In this document: one piece after another, positions 25,272 through 36,700 of the stretch
How the letters are laid out: the number at the start of each line of letters is the position of its first letter
Numbering within the stretch: the first letter of the stretch is position 1
NCBI GenBank assembly: GCA_031002005.1
Contig: JARYHS010008074.1
Span: forward strand, 274,413,930 to 274,477,929
Direction: 5' to 3'
From: Vandiemenella viatica
Lineage: Eukaryota > Arthropoda > Insecta > Orthoptera > Morabidae
DNA length: 64,000 bases
Translations under genes and position numbers: made by a program
Notes under the pieces: model-generated
What the model was told of the DNA's origin: nothing
The model's database searches: none
Seen by the model: the letters and a program-made list of their open reading frames with translations, nothing else

Positions 25272-25667
25272 GTAGCGCCGACGGTGCCATGCGTGCAGTC
25301 CCCGCCGTCCATCAAAAGACGTCGACAAGCTGTACTTCGCCCGACGACTCGAGAGCAGCTAGTGATTGCCCATAATGTGGACAGGCCGAGGACCCGGGTC
25401 TTGACAGCTGTGACTCGACTCAGCTCCGCATCGACGTCCGAGTGACGGGACGAAGAGACCCCCGGCGCGGCGCACAGTGCGAGCCACCTCGACGTCCGTA
25501 GCGTGGCGACGCCGGCTGACTTTGGCGAGCGCCGCGCGGCCCTGGATCCCCCGTGGCTGTGCCCACACAGGGCCGGGCTCCACCCCCAGCAGCAGGCAGG
25601 ACAGCAGCAGCAGCAGGCGGGCAAGCGAAGCGCCGACACGCCGCCGCCCCCCGCCGGCAGCGCGAGC
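25272..25667 (+). other. Probable 5' untranslated part of the zinc-finger gene exon
   Basis: GC content rises sharply at about 25270 directly after a pyrimidine-rich tract ending in CAG, as expected for an exon start. A short upstream ORF of 28 codons (ATG 25289, stop 25373-25375) lies in it, which could dampen translation. The frame of the main ORF is closed upstream by a TGA at 25443-25445, so the main coding sequence cannot extend further 5' in this exon. The exon boundary is inferred from sequence only. Confidence 0.45.
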
Positions 25668-26605
25668 ATGAAGTTCTCGGGCGCGGATGCCGAGGTCCTG
25701 GGCGGTGGCGACACGCTGCTGCTGTCCGCGTGCGGCTGGGCTGGCGGGGCCGCACCCGTCGTCGACCACTTCCTGCTCGACAACAAGCTGGACGCGGCCG
25801 ACGCAGACGACTCCTCCACCAAGGCCACCATGGACGCCCTCGACAGCCTGCTGCTGTCCTCGTCGCAGGCGTCGCCCCCCGCCGCGTCCGCCGCCTCTCC
25901 CGGCAGCTTCGCCGGCCAAGCCGCTGCCTCCCTTCACCGGCTACACCGGACACCTCAGCATCAACGGCATCTCCGGCCACCACTACCACGCCATCGCCGC
26001 CGCGCCGCCCTCGCCGCAGAGTCCGCAGCAGACCATGGCGGAGGCCAACAACAACAGCGCGCACGCTACCAACCACAACACGGCCGCCTCGTTCAAACGC
26101 CAACAACAGCAGCAACAGCAGCAACAGACTCAGCAGCCGAGTACCCCCACCAGCAGTGCGTCAGTGACGGGCGCCACGCTGTATTACGCCGTGAGCACCA
26201 CGTCCGAACAACCTGTGGTCTCGTCCTCGACAGTGGACGGCGTAGCGAACATCAAGGCCGAGTTCATTGACTATTCGAGCCTACTGGGCGCGCCAGACAT
26301 CGAGGACATCGCGGCTATCATCGGCTCGGCCATCGCGGACACTACTGTGCCCACGGTGGTGGAAGGACTGGCGGCCGCCGCGGCGGCTGCGGGCCACTCC
26401 CACGGCGGAGGAGGCAACAACGGAAGTGGCGGTGCGGGCGGCGGCAATGACGCCGCGGGATCCAGGGACAGCTGGATGGATCTGGACGACTGGATCGACA
26501 CCGCGTGCTCCGGAGACACCAAACCAGTCATCTCTGCCGAGTCCCTGCAGGAGTTCGTAGCGGCAGCGGCGGCTCAGCAGCAGCAGCAGCAGCAGCAGCA
26601 ACAGC

Positions 26606-26636
<31 letters not shown>

Positions 26637-29389
26637 GCAGCAGCAGCACCAGCACCAGCAGTTCGAGAGCAGCTCTGCGCTGCAGAGCTTGCTGAGCTGC
26701 CAGTACCAGTCCCAGGCCGCCGTCCTGCAGCAGATGCTGAAGAGGGACTCCTCTGCGGCTGTGGCGGCCGCCGCCTCCGTCGGCTACCACATGCCTCTGC
26801 TCCAGAGCAGGCTGCAGAACGGACCTCCAAACGGAAGCGTCAAGGTCAGTATCGGCTGTCTAAATCATATCAAGGCCAACGAATTTCGATGATATTGCGC
26901 ATGGCGGTCAAAACCAAGTCCCCTAAACGGATTGAGGACACTACTAAAAAAACGGAGGTCAAAGGTCATGGCATCCCCTAATTTTCGTATAGATGATCAT
27001 AAATATACATCAGAAACCAGTAATATATATATAATTATTATATATATATATGTGGTCCACGAACTAAATGTTTTTGAAAAATTGCAAACATTATAATCTC
27101 GGACCAAATTGTTTATATTAGAAATGTAAAACTGTTTTCATCGGCCTCGATGGTGTAGTGGTAACACTTTCGGTCTGGTGCTCGGAAGGTCCCGGGTTCG
27201 CTGCTTCCTGAGCTTTTTTTTTATTGCATTTCTTCACAAACGCACATTTTGTCATGTACATTATTGCAAAAACAATTTTTTGTATACATGGAAACATGGG
27301 ACTTAGGTATGAATGAATAAAATCGATAAGGCTGGTAAGAAATTTATTTTGTACTACATATATTTTGTCGTACCCGTCTTTCGAGTAAGTCATATTATCT
27401 ACCTCTCTCTCATTTACGGTACAACAGGCTCCCCTTGACTTTGCGACGGATGGAATACATCATAAAAAAATTAGAAACAGAGAAAGTTCCTGCACCAAGT
27501 GCCCTGAATACAAGTCACCTTGTCGCAGGGACATTTCTTGCGCAACATGGTTTTTGGAAAACACACTTCATTCACATTATCGCTTCGCTCTAATATAAAA
27601 GTGACCTGATATCACAACCTTTGATCTCAGATTTCTCGACAACTGCCTAGTAATGACTTTAATACCTTGACAAATATCGTTGAGAGTCGTTGGTCCGAGG
27701 TCATGCCCTTTCCTTGTATGTTAAAGCTTATGTCGATTTCTATACATAAATCGTTTGCAGTAATTTCACATATTCTTTTGTTATGTTTATGAACAATTTG
27801 AGGTGGAGTGTTGAATTAAAGCTCGTAACGGCACGACCGTAGAACATAGATAATAATCGAATAGATTTATTTTTCACAACAAACTTTTTGTGGTTATAGT
27901 GGAGGATGATTTAAGCAGCCACCCATTTTTACAAAGACTGCGTCTACCACGATATCTCTATCAATTGACTGCAAAAATCAAAATTTCGAAAATAACACTT
28001 CTTTACCTCCAACAAGACTGTAAAGATCTACCCGCAGAAAAATATTTCCGTACTAATCAAACCAGTGTTAATTAATATTTAATCTTTCTTACTTCAATTA
28101 CAGTTATAAACAAAGGAGAGTGAAACGTGAACTACACAAATACAGCAAACATTGTTTCGGATAACAGTCGTGAAACTATATCAAATAACGTGATAGTATT
28201 TAACAAACTGTAAAGGGGAAGAAAAAAATTCACATCTTCCTTTTGACATCTTCCCTTAAACATATGTTTCTTCAGTTTCACTTAATGTCAAACGAAGTCA
28301 GAGTATGCATAGTCTGGTTATTGTAGTTTACCGACAAAAATATTTCCATATCGATATAAGAATGCATCAACACTTAGCCATCAGAGAATCAATTGACGTA
28401 TGGGCCATCGGATGTTGGAATATTAAACCGCCAACAAGCGATGTTCTTGGTACATTCTAAAATCTAAATAATTCAGTCGCCGGGCAAACTTTGTTAACGG
28501 AAGCAGCGGAGTTAATTTATCATTTCAGTTACAACCTTTGATTAGAGTGGCTAGCTAATTTAAACTCACAACAAGTAGCTGGCATGCTAATATGATTGGT
28601 CACTCTTCCGCTATCAATTATTTCCTTGTTCCTTGTATATAGAATAAACTTTTTCATCCATTTCGGAACAAATGCTGTATACTCTTAAACTGTTCCGTCT
28701 TCAGGGAAGAGGCATGGAGCACGGCCACATGATGGGCTTCATGTTTAATTTGTGGTTTGCAGACGGAGTCGTACCTGGAGGCGCCGTCCTCCAGCACTCA
28801 GTACCTGGCTCACACGACGACGGGCAGCCCGCCCGGAGTGGTGTCCACCACCGACACGTCGCTGCTCATCAACGGCGGTCGGTACGCCGGGGGCGGCTCG
28901 AGGGGCGGCATCGTGGCGGCGCGGGTCGGCTTCGCGGCGCACCTGCCCCCGCGGCCGCTCAAGACGGCTCCCTCGCCCGACCTGCTGGTCAACGGCGGCA
29001 GCCTGGACGGGCTGGCGGCTGCCGTCTTCCCCCACACCACCACCGCCTCCACGACGACCCCGGCGCCCAGCAAGAGCAAGAGCCGCAACAGGTCGCGGAG
29101 CAAGCAGCAGCAGGGCCAGGGCCAGCCGGGCGGGCAGTGCGGGGGCGGCGCGGCGGGCGTCATGTACGGCGCCGACCCCGCCACGGCCGCCATGCTCGGC
29201 AAGGAGAAGCCCGTCCACAGGTGCACCATCTGCAACCGCGGCTTCCTCAACAAGTCCAACATCAAGGTGCACCTGCGGACGCACACGGGCGAGAAGCCCT
29301 TCCGCTGCGAAGTCTGCGGCAAAGCCTTCCGCCAGAAGGCTCACCTCATCAAACACCAGCAGATCCACAAGCGCGTGGGGCGCGACTGA
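25668..29389 (+). CDS. C2H2 zinc-finger transcription factor, two coding exons
   Basis: Probable nuclear DNA-binding regulator. Coding exon 1 is 25668..26844 and exon 2 is 28763..29389. The intron is phase 0, with donor GTCAGT after AAG and acceptor TTTGTGGTTTGCAG. The joined product is about 600 residues. The start is the first ATG after an in-frame stop (context GCGAGCATGA). Residues 1-70 are acidic and leucine-rich. Residues 89-110 hold the motif GHLSINGISGHHYHAI. A SUMO-type IKAE lies at about 195-198, an acidic tryptophan motif SWMDLDDWIDTA at 268-279 (likely activation segment), ISAESLQEFV at 288-297 and Q24 at 303-326. A basic SKSKSRNRSRSK lies near 495-506. Two C-X2-C-X12-H-X3-H fingers (C546/C549/H562/H566 and C574/C577/H590/H594) end six residues before the stop. 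Exon 1 needs a +1 shift between about 25855 and 25920 to join its two coding-like frames. I do not recognise the orthologue. Confidence 0.85.
25875..25880 (+). other. C6 run: likely site of a frameshift in exon 1
   Basis: Upstream of here the coding-like frame is the one starting at 25668. Downstream it is the frame containing GHLSINGISG and all later motifs. Going from one to the other needs one base skipped. The C6 run is the longest homopolymer in the transition zone, so a sequencing or assembly insertion here is the simplest reading. A genuine allele, a pseudogene lesion or a programmed shift cannot be excluded. Confidence 0.55.
26575..26661 (+). repeat. Polyglutamine-encoding CAG/CAA tract
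   Basis: In the zinc-finger frame there are 24 consecutive glutamine codons followed by HQHQQ. The first eight are CAG, the middle is nearly all CAA and the last four are CAG again, so the tract is interrupted at DNA level. A smaller Q9 tract lies at about 26101-26130. Such tracts are common in insect transcription factors and vary in length between alleles. Confidence 0.95.
26845..28762 (+). other. Intron of the zinc-finger gene
   Basis: It is 1918 bp and AT-rich against GC-rich exons on both sides, with GT...AG ends and phase 0 on each side. It contains an AT microsatellite (about 27021-27052) and a tRNA-like block at 27144. A second CAG near 28704 leads into a different frame that meets a TGA, so the acceptor at 28762 is the only one that keeps the zinc-finger frame. 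Confidence 0.75.
27144..27213 (+). mobile_element. tRNA-like block (SINE head or tRNA pseudogene) in the intron
   Basis: A-box TGGTGTAGTGG starts at 27151 and a worn B box GGTTCGCTGCT at 27195, a 44-base spacing as in tRNA genes. The 5' heptamer GCCTCGA has no matching 3' strand and the anticodon stem does not close, so it is not a working tRNA. A T run follows at about 27214, which could terminate RNA polymerase III. Confidence 0.6.
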
Positions 29390-29700
29390 CGCCAGCTCGA
29401 GCCGCACGGAGCGCTGCTGCTGTCCGCCCTGCTGCTGTCCGGCACAGTGCACTGACTCGAACTCTACAGTGCTCTCTCACAACTTACTAATAGTGAATTT
29501 CTCTCAAATGTAAAATGAAACATGTTTGTAGTAATTTCAAATACGCAAACCAAAGTGACTCCGGATCACGGCAGACTGGTTGTCGATATGTACGCCAAGA
29601 ACTCTACAACGAGACGGCGGCGAGAAATTTAAAATAGGAGATACTGAATTCTTTGTCCTATGAACATACAAATGATGTAAAATAAATGTAAATGCAATAT
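29390..29700 (+). other. Probable 3' untranslated region with poly(A) signal
   Basis: The sequence after the stop at 29389 turns from GC-rich to AT-rich within about 130 bases. AATAAA at 29681-29686 is the first canonical poly(A) signal downstream. Further signals lie at about 30760, 31103 and 31303, so longer transcripts are possible. Confidence 0.5.
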
Positions 29701-32700
29701 TTTATATTTCTATGCACATAGAGCAATATATTTTTTAAATAATTTTGCATTATTAGAATGCAGTTGGAAGGTGACTGAGCTGCACAGTTGTACATGTTAG
29801 TCTGTAACGAAAAGAGACGTAACTTTTAATTGTTAATAGCGATATTTTAAGTAGTTTCTACTTTTTGACATTAATTGTAAAAACGTGAGTATCTCACGAA
29901 AATAGATCTTAATGACGTTATCTCAGGTTAGCCAAAGAGTGCATTTAGTACTTAACTTTGTTTCATACATTTAAATGTGTGTTTGTCAGTGGTGATTTCC
30001 AAAGCTTTGTGCAGTTTTGACACCATACATTGTTGAAATTACAAATTTCAGCAAATTTGTACAGTTAAGCGCTAACTTGCAATTTGTCATCAGATTCTCA
30101 ACTACATTCGCGCACTTCAGCACATCATTAGAATAACTAATCTTTGTAACTGTCACATGTCAACAATTTTTTGGTTCTACCAATACTTAAAAAACATATA
30201 TTACTTCTTTGAAATTAGATTACCCTACTTCATCAGTTTTTTCATTCATTTCACTCTTACATACATTTTTCGTAAATTTAAATATTAAGTGTTGATTTAT
30301 TTTCACTGCGATGTTGTTTCATTTTTGTAACTTCGCCACTACTTTAGGGTCCTCATAACTGACGTCATAACACCTTAAAAGTATGACTTAGTGAAACAGC
30401 ACTGCCCAGAATAGTTATTATTCAAGGTACTGTTTAAGTCTGCAATTCAAATATATTCAGGTTTTATATCTGCACAAGTGACTGAAGATTCACCAGTTTC
30501 GAGCAACGAATTCATTACATCTTTTTTCCCTAGGAATGTTATATATTTCATGCTCTTGAAATACTGACTGTTACAGAGTGGGAATGTCATGTAATGTGGT
30601 TACTTATCGATGATTTTGATTCCAGGCGAATGTAAGTGCCGTATTGTAAAAATAATTTTTCCACAAACACTCTGTTAATGTGGGTGTATAAAATATTGTG
30701 GAATTTATTGGAGCAAATACAAAGTTGCAATGTTGTTGTTTTTATTTAGTTTCTATTTTGTAATAAATTATTTTTAAATATGTTACATATCACTGCCTCA
30801 TCTACTTTCTGTTATTGTTATTCCTAAATCTTGAGAATTTCTCTCACTATACCCCAATTTTGGATCGTGTATTTGATTATAAACTTTTTTTCCTGTTGTC
30901 TTTCAGTATGTTCATACATTGTCTCAATATGTGTTTAGTTTCTAAATAATTTGAAAATGTGTAAGGTATCTTTAAAAAGATCACTTTGAAGCATCTTACG
31001 TCACTAGAGATAATTATCAAATCTGTTTACTCAGGACTGAAAATCTAAGACCACATTCGCTGTCGGGGAGTTCTTAAAATGACTGTTCTAATAGTTTTAG
31101 AATAAAATATGTGCAGTTTTACGAGCTAATATTTGTTGAGTTTTATTCATATAAGAATACATGGTTTGGCAATATTAGTTTTGGAGACTGCAAGAACTTC
31201 CACACGCCTTAGTATAGAATTAATGTGCAGCAAAGACATAAAACAATGCGTACCTACAATATAGTTTTATTACAGTTCAATATATGATGTAAAAAGACAT
31301 GCAAATAAAACTATGAAAGGTGCCCTTTGCATCCGTCCCTATATATTTAAAATGTGAATATTTCGCAAGAAGTGTAAGTTTTATAAACTACATAAAGAGA
31401 AATAAAGATTTATGAATCAGATGACGTGTCCACTATCATATTAGTGGGAACAGACATTCTTACACGACCATTCTTCCTGTTAAAATTATTGATATCGGCG
31501 ATTGTAGCAAACATGTGCATGACCCTACGTCACTTCATTTATAGTAGCATTAACCAGGAGACTGTACAGTACATCACTCAGAAGAGGTATCCACTGCAGT
31601 CACGAAATGTAGCAGCTCTGTATGACATATTTATATCATACACAAAACGAAAGTCTAAAAAGGATTAGCATACTGAATAATTAATTATGGGAATATTTTA
31701 CAATCTTAACAGAGCTTTCTGTTTCATGTATGTTATCTTTGATGATGGTTCTCATTCTCTTGCTCTTCTGTCCGATAACAAACGTTTGAAGTACCGTTAC
31801 TTTCTTCTCTTTCACTATCCTTTCTTAACTATTGTTAACTGAACAAGGTGTACATTTCGTGTTTAAAATACGTGTATTTAATGTATCTGTCTTATGTTAT
31901 TTTGTGTATTAAGTACAATAATGGTTGTGCATTGTGATTGTGTATCATTTTTTATGTATTTAATATTCGCAGAAGGTTTGCTACTTCTGTTCAGGACACC
32001 GAATGGTAAACATAACTTAGATACAGGAGGGAATGGGTAACTGGGAATAAAGAATTAAGTTTAAAGACGAGGTCGTCTATCAGTGCGATGACCAGCTTAT
32101 TACTTAAACCATAAATCTGGTACTTTGTAATAGGGAAGTATTCTTTGCTTGAAGATTTATTATTTAATATCATTAATTCACATAATTTTCACTGAAAAAT
32201 CACGTAGAGCAAATGGTACTGAAATCCCAAAGTATATGTTCTTTTAGTGTCACAATCATCGGTTCTCATATCATTAATTATTTATTCAATCAGATTTTAT
32301 TAATGCATAATTTATTACAAATGATTTATGCATTTTTCATTAGTATTTTAAAAGTTTTTGCAACGTAAGCGATTTATGAATGGCGATGAACAGGTGCTCT
32401 CAAAGCAGAAAATTTGTTGCATACATTTGTGTACTTTTCTGACAGATTTACTCCGGGGAATAAGTGTATTTGCTGAGATATTAGTTATGGTATGAACAGA
32501 ATCAAGCTAAATTTTTGTGACCCCTTTCCGAAGGAAATAAGTCTTCAAATACCTATCGATTAAATTCATAATACAGTACAGCAACATTTAAACATATTTG
32601 GTGCACAGATAAATGATATGCAACAAACATTTTCCTGTTAAATATAAAAGTTCATGACAAGGTGACTGCAGACTAGTTGCAAATTACGGTGCAAAAGACT

Positions 32701-33524
32701 GAGAGGTTTCCTACTGATAGTAAACCTTTTGGCAATGATCAGTATTCATTTGCAATCATACAACTCATTATATTGTTATTTCTATGTAAACTTGTTGATC
32801 TTTTTTGTTGTATACTGTTTACTTTTTCTTTTTGTATAAAGTTGTTTTAAGCTGAAGAAAATATACATACTTAAAACAGCAATTTCTGATGTCTGTTTCT
32901 GTTCCTATAGCATCTGTCAGAAACCAAATAACTGGCAAATATACTAACTTAGTCTTCCATATTTAGCAACTGTAGAACGTAGTTATGTAGCTATAGCAAA
33001 CAATGTCACAACCTTACCATATACTGTTTTATGTATTAGAAGAATAATTATAAGTTTGTTGGTGGCTGATCATATTCTTTTTAGTTCTGTCATTAACAGC
33101 TGGGGTTTCTTTGTCATAACTGTGATCTTTCTACTGATACACAATTTTTAAAGCTAAAAAATGATTAAAATATGAGCTTTCATTTTCACATTATTATTTT
33201 AGTGAAATATATGAAAATATAAGCTTTTGGATTGAAGAAGGCCGAAACGTACACCAATTTTACAGTGATTGTCTTGTAAAAAAAATTTCTTTGTGGAGAG
33301 CTGCAAACAGGGTAACAAAAAGGATGCACAAGGTGAATTCACGTAGCACTTATATATCACTGTATCGCAAAAAAATTTTGTAAAAGTGTAACACAAGTAT
33401 GCGGTCATTGTGCGTTGTTTCCTCAATAGACCTCTCAAATAATTAGTTTTAATATTGGCTTAATAGCTCTTCGACGAGACTGGCTAATATTGTTGAAAAT
33501 AATTGATAAGTAAATTGGCTCCAA
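29701..33524. other. AT-rich sequence downstream of the zinc-finger gene
   Basis: No coding-like frame; the longest is 80 codons at 31426..31668, without motif. A palindromic TGACGTCA lies near 30360. The phrase GAAGAAGGCCGAAACGTAC at about 33234 resembles the 3' tail of some insect retroelements. Part of the stretch may be extended 3' untranslated region. Confidence 0.4.
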
Positions 33525-33600
33525 GTTTTCTAAGGGAACCATATCGTCATTCACCCAGACTTACACCGGAAAACGATAGAGTATGCTCTCTAAATCTGAA
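33525..33600 (-). mobile_element. Very old family A SINE trace
   Basis: In reverse: TTCTAAGGGAACCATATCG, TCATTCACCCAGACTTACACCGG, AAAACGATAGAG, which fit the body order of family A at low identity. The head cannot be traced. Confidence 0.35.
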
Positions 33601-36560
33601 AAATATTCAATCTAATTTCTGTACAGCATTTCTGGATTCGAAGTGATTTCAAACCACGAAAGGTCATTACACACGATTGCCTCTAGTTTAGGGTTAATTT
33701 GTGCATATTCTTCCAACGTTATTTGCGTTAAATATACGAAAATACGAGTTTTTAAACATGCATATCTACGAGACATAGTTTTTCTCTTGGAAACTATTAA
33801 TGATTGAGCTTAATAGAACCAGCAGATTTCGATCAAACACCTACTTTCATTCGGGGTTGCCATTTATGCTAGTCCATAGAAGCTGCAGGTATATGGCTCA
33901 AGTGTATGGCCGTTCTGCAGTGTCAGTACTCCACTGAAAGGTCCCCCAGGAACGCTATGCACAACACGTAGGCTGCTCGGACAACCATTGCTTTCACAAA
34001 TAGTTTCAGATATCAGAAAACCATCGATTTGAGCGGAAGAAGAAGGTATTATCTCCGGGGTAAAATTGCAAGTTGAAATGAGTAAAGAGTGGGCAATTTC
34101 TTTTCTCTACAGCCATCATCTGTCTCAAGTACAAGAAGAGACCAAGAGGAACACTGCCAAGTCCATGGAGCAAACAGTTGAAATCCTGTATAGGATTATC
34201 GTTCTAAGAAAATCAGATCATGCATAAATGAATTGACTAATCAGGAGGATATTTACTACATCTTTTTTCAGTTGGTGTATCAGGTTCATTGTAATGTTAC
34301 AAGGCGCACCGTCTCCATGGTCTTTCTAAACTCATTTCCCCATTCGGTTTTGAGTGGTCTCTCCTCTTTAATTCTATTTACAAGCTATAACCCTTTATTT
34401 TTTGTTGTTTAGTGTATATCGTCGGTCTTGTAATGCCAAAATTTCTGGAGATTTCTTCTAGTATATACAACGCACAGAATTTGGTCCTTTCAAGAAGTTA
34501 TAGATATCAGCGTATGTTTGGTTGCATGTGTGTTTGAGTATAAGGCTTCTCCCTTTCTCAATACCATTAGCGTAGTCCCTAATATGAAAACTGATTTCCA
34601 CCACCATTATCTGATTTTTCCACCTCTGTCTGACAAATCCCATTTCGTTTTTGTAGCTCTTTTTTCTCCCAGCACTTGTGACCATTCGCTCTGGTTGCCT
34701 TTAAGTCCTTTTAAAATAGTCCATTCATCTTCATCGTGATCTTCCAACAATCTCCTTACCGTCTGTTAATCACCTTTTAAATTAAAGGCGTAAGTAGATG
34801 GCCGAGGAAACTGCCACCAGAGCGGATATTCCATAGCAATTAAATTAACAATAAGAACATAAAGCAATTCATTTTCCAGCACTATTCATATTTCTTAAGG
34901 ATCCCGGTAACTAATGTAAGGTTTATCTGTCGCCATGTGATGGTAGAAAGGTAAGTAAGTGTCTTGGATTTTTATCTAATCTGAAGTAAAGTATAATTTG
35001 CGTAGGACGTAATGTGTACTAGTGGGCAGCCATTTCTTTTTGATAAGAATCTGAATTCGTGGTACTCAATTCTTTTTTCTTATTTGTTACTCCAACGCAG
35101 TTTATCGCCTCTATTACTGTAAGTTATCTTCATAAATTTTTGATTCGATGAAATTAATCATTATATTTATTTCAATAGTATTCTTCACGATAAAAATAGT
35201 AGTTTTGTCTGTCCTGTATTGAAAGCAAGATTCTGTTTCAACCAACAGATAAAAGAGAAATTAATTCTTTTGCTTTTTTTTACATTAGTATGATTTTGAA
35301 CTAATGTTTTACAGCAAGATACAAGAAATATACGGTTTAATTAACACATAATCATTTAATTTTTAACAATAGTTTTCTTCCAAGAAAATCGTCACAGGTA
35401 TATTCGAAAGAAGTAAAAAACAGCTACAAATAAAAATGATTTCCAAGGAAATGATGTAGTGTGATTTTTAAAAAACCTGACGACAATGGTAATACCGATA
35501 ACTAGCATACCGGCAGAAACACATTGGCTTCTGGAAATACTATAGAAGCGTCCGTGAACAATATTCTTGATCCTATTCTTTATGCCTAAAAAGAATGCTA
35601 TATACAGCTCAGAAATACTTTCTGGACAAAGAAGTTGTAGGCGAATGGAGCCCTTGGTCAATGAAGTACTGTATCGATCAGGCAAAATACCAGTAAATTC
35701 GAAAACATTCGTAATAATTGTTCTGCTTAATAAGTAAGGTGATCAGTGTTGCAATGCCGCAGGTCAAAGTCATTCACTCAAACGCAATTTCCGATTCAAG
35801 TTCTATTTGCAGCGAGTGTGCACAAGTATTGAAAGTTAAGTCTGCAAAGAGTTTGGAACTGATACCGACGAGTGCGAATTCAGTTTAGGAATCACTATTC
35901 CAGGATTCAATTTTACTCAAGGATTTCACTGACGCTCAGTTGAGAAAATAATCTTCAAAAAGATTCTGGGAATAAGACAAGGTTTTTGCGATTAAAACAA
36001 GGGAAATCTTATGCTTACCTTATATTCCTGCTGAGTATCAAGCATTATTTTTTATTCTCTAATAATTGATACGCCATGACAATATTAATATTTTAAATTA
36101 ATTTAAATTAGATTGCATTTTTTATTAGATTTTTCAAGAATAAGTCAAAGAAGTCTGTGGAGTATCATTAAATTTCACACTAACGGGCAGGTATTAAAAA
36201 AAAATTCAAAACATTGTTTACAGCTAGTAAAGTAACTGTGTTGGAAATCGTACGAACACAATAGGAGCGTGAGGAGGTAAATTATAGTACAGACAGCAAG
36301 AGTAAGCGTCAAAAGTGTACGTAAATTTTCGATACAGTTTGGAGTTAAATTCAGAACATTACAATTCAAGATTTACGCATATTAGGATGTCGTATTAATA
36401 TGAATATTTTGGATACTCGTCTTCTCAGTTAGGTTTCACTGTGACAGTGAGTTATCACAAATGTTTTGTGTGCGAAATACTGGAGTTGGAGGCGTAGTGG
36501 TGTATGAAAGGGAAAATATCATCATGACCACGAGCTGGCAATCTATGTCCGGCAAAAGAT
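33601..36560. other. Intergenic, no recognised element
   Basis: AT-rich. A minus-strand stretch at about 34300-34390 reads in a lysine- and glutamate-rich frame that might be worn retroelement sequence, but stops are frequent and no motif is present. Confidence 0.35.
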
Positions 36561-36569
36561 AATTTTCTT

Positions 36570-36700
36570 TTGTAGATAAGGGAGTCAGGGATTGGAATAA
36601 ATTACCAAGGGAAGTAATGAATAATTTACCAAAAACTATGAAAAAAATTAAAATTCGTAAAGGAAAAATTATAAAGAATTTAAGGGTTCTTTTTTTTCTA
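36570..36700 (+). pseudogene. Possible LINE 3'-end remnant
   Basis: A plus-strand frame gives SFVDKGVRDWNKLPREVMNN, matching the 'VRDWNxLPxEV' pattern found at the extreme C-terminus of many non-LTR reverse transcriptases. It is followed by lysine-rich sequence and a T run. The match is short and nothing upstream extends it. Confidence 0.4.

Noticed and set aside
25359..26124. Long minus-strand frames (192, 203 and 234 codons) opposite the zinc-finger exon
   Set aside because: They are arginine-, alanine- and glycine-rich shadows of a GC-rich coding exon. The plus-strand frame carries the motifs and splice signals.
26281..26790. Polyleucine-rich minus-strand frame
   Set aside because: It is the reverse complement of the CAG/CAA tract.
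28705..28762. Alternative 3' splice site at about 28704 giving an extra MEHGHMMGFM segment
   Set aside because: That reading leaves exon 2 in the wrong frame, and the frame that would be correct meets a TGA within the added stretch.
28672..29513. Alternative plus-strand frames of 272 and 253 codons over exon 2
   Set aside because: Only the frame entered at 28763 encodes the zinc fingers; the others are composition-driven.
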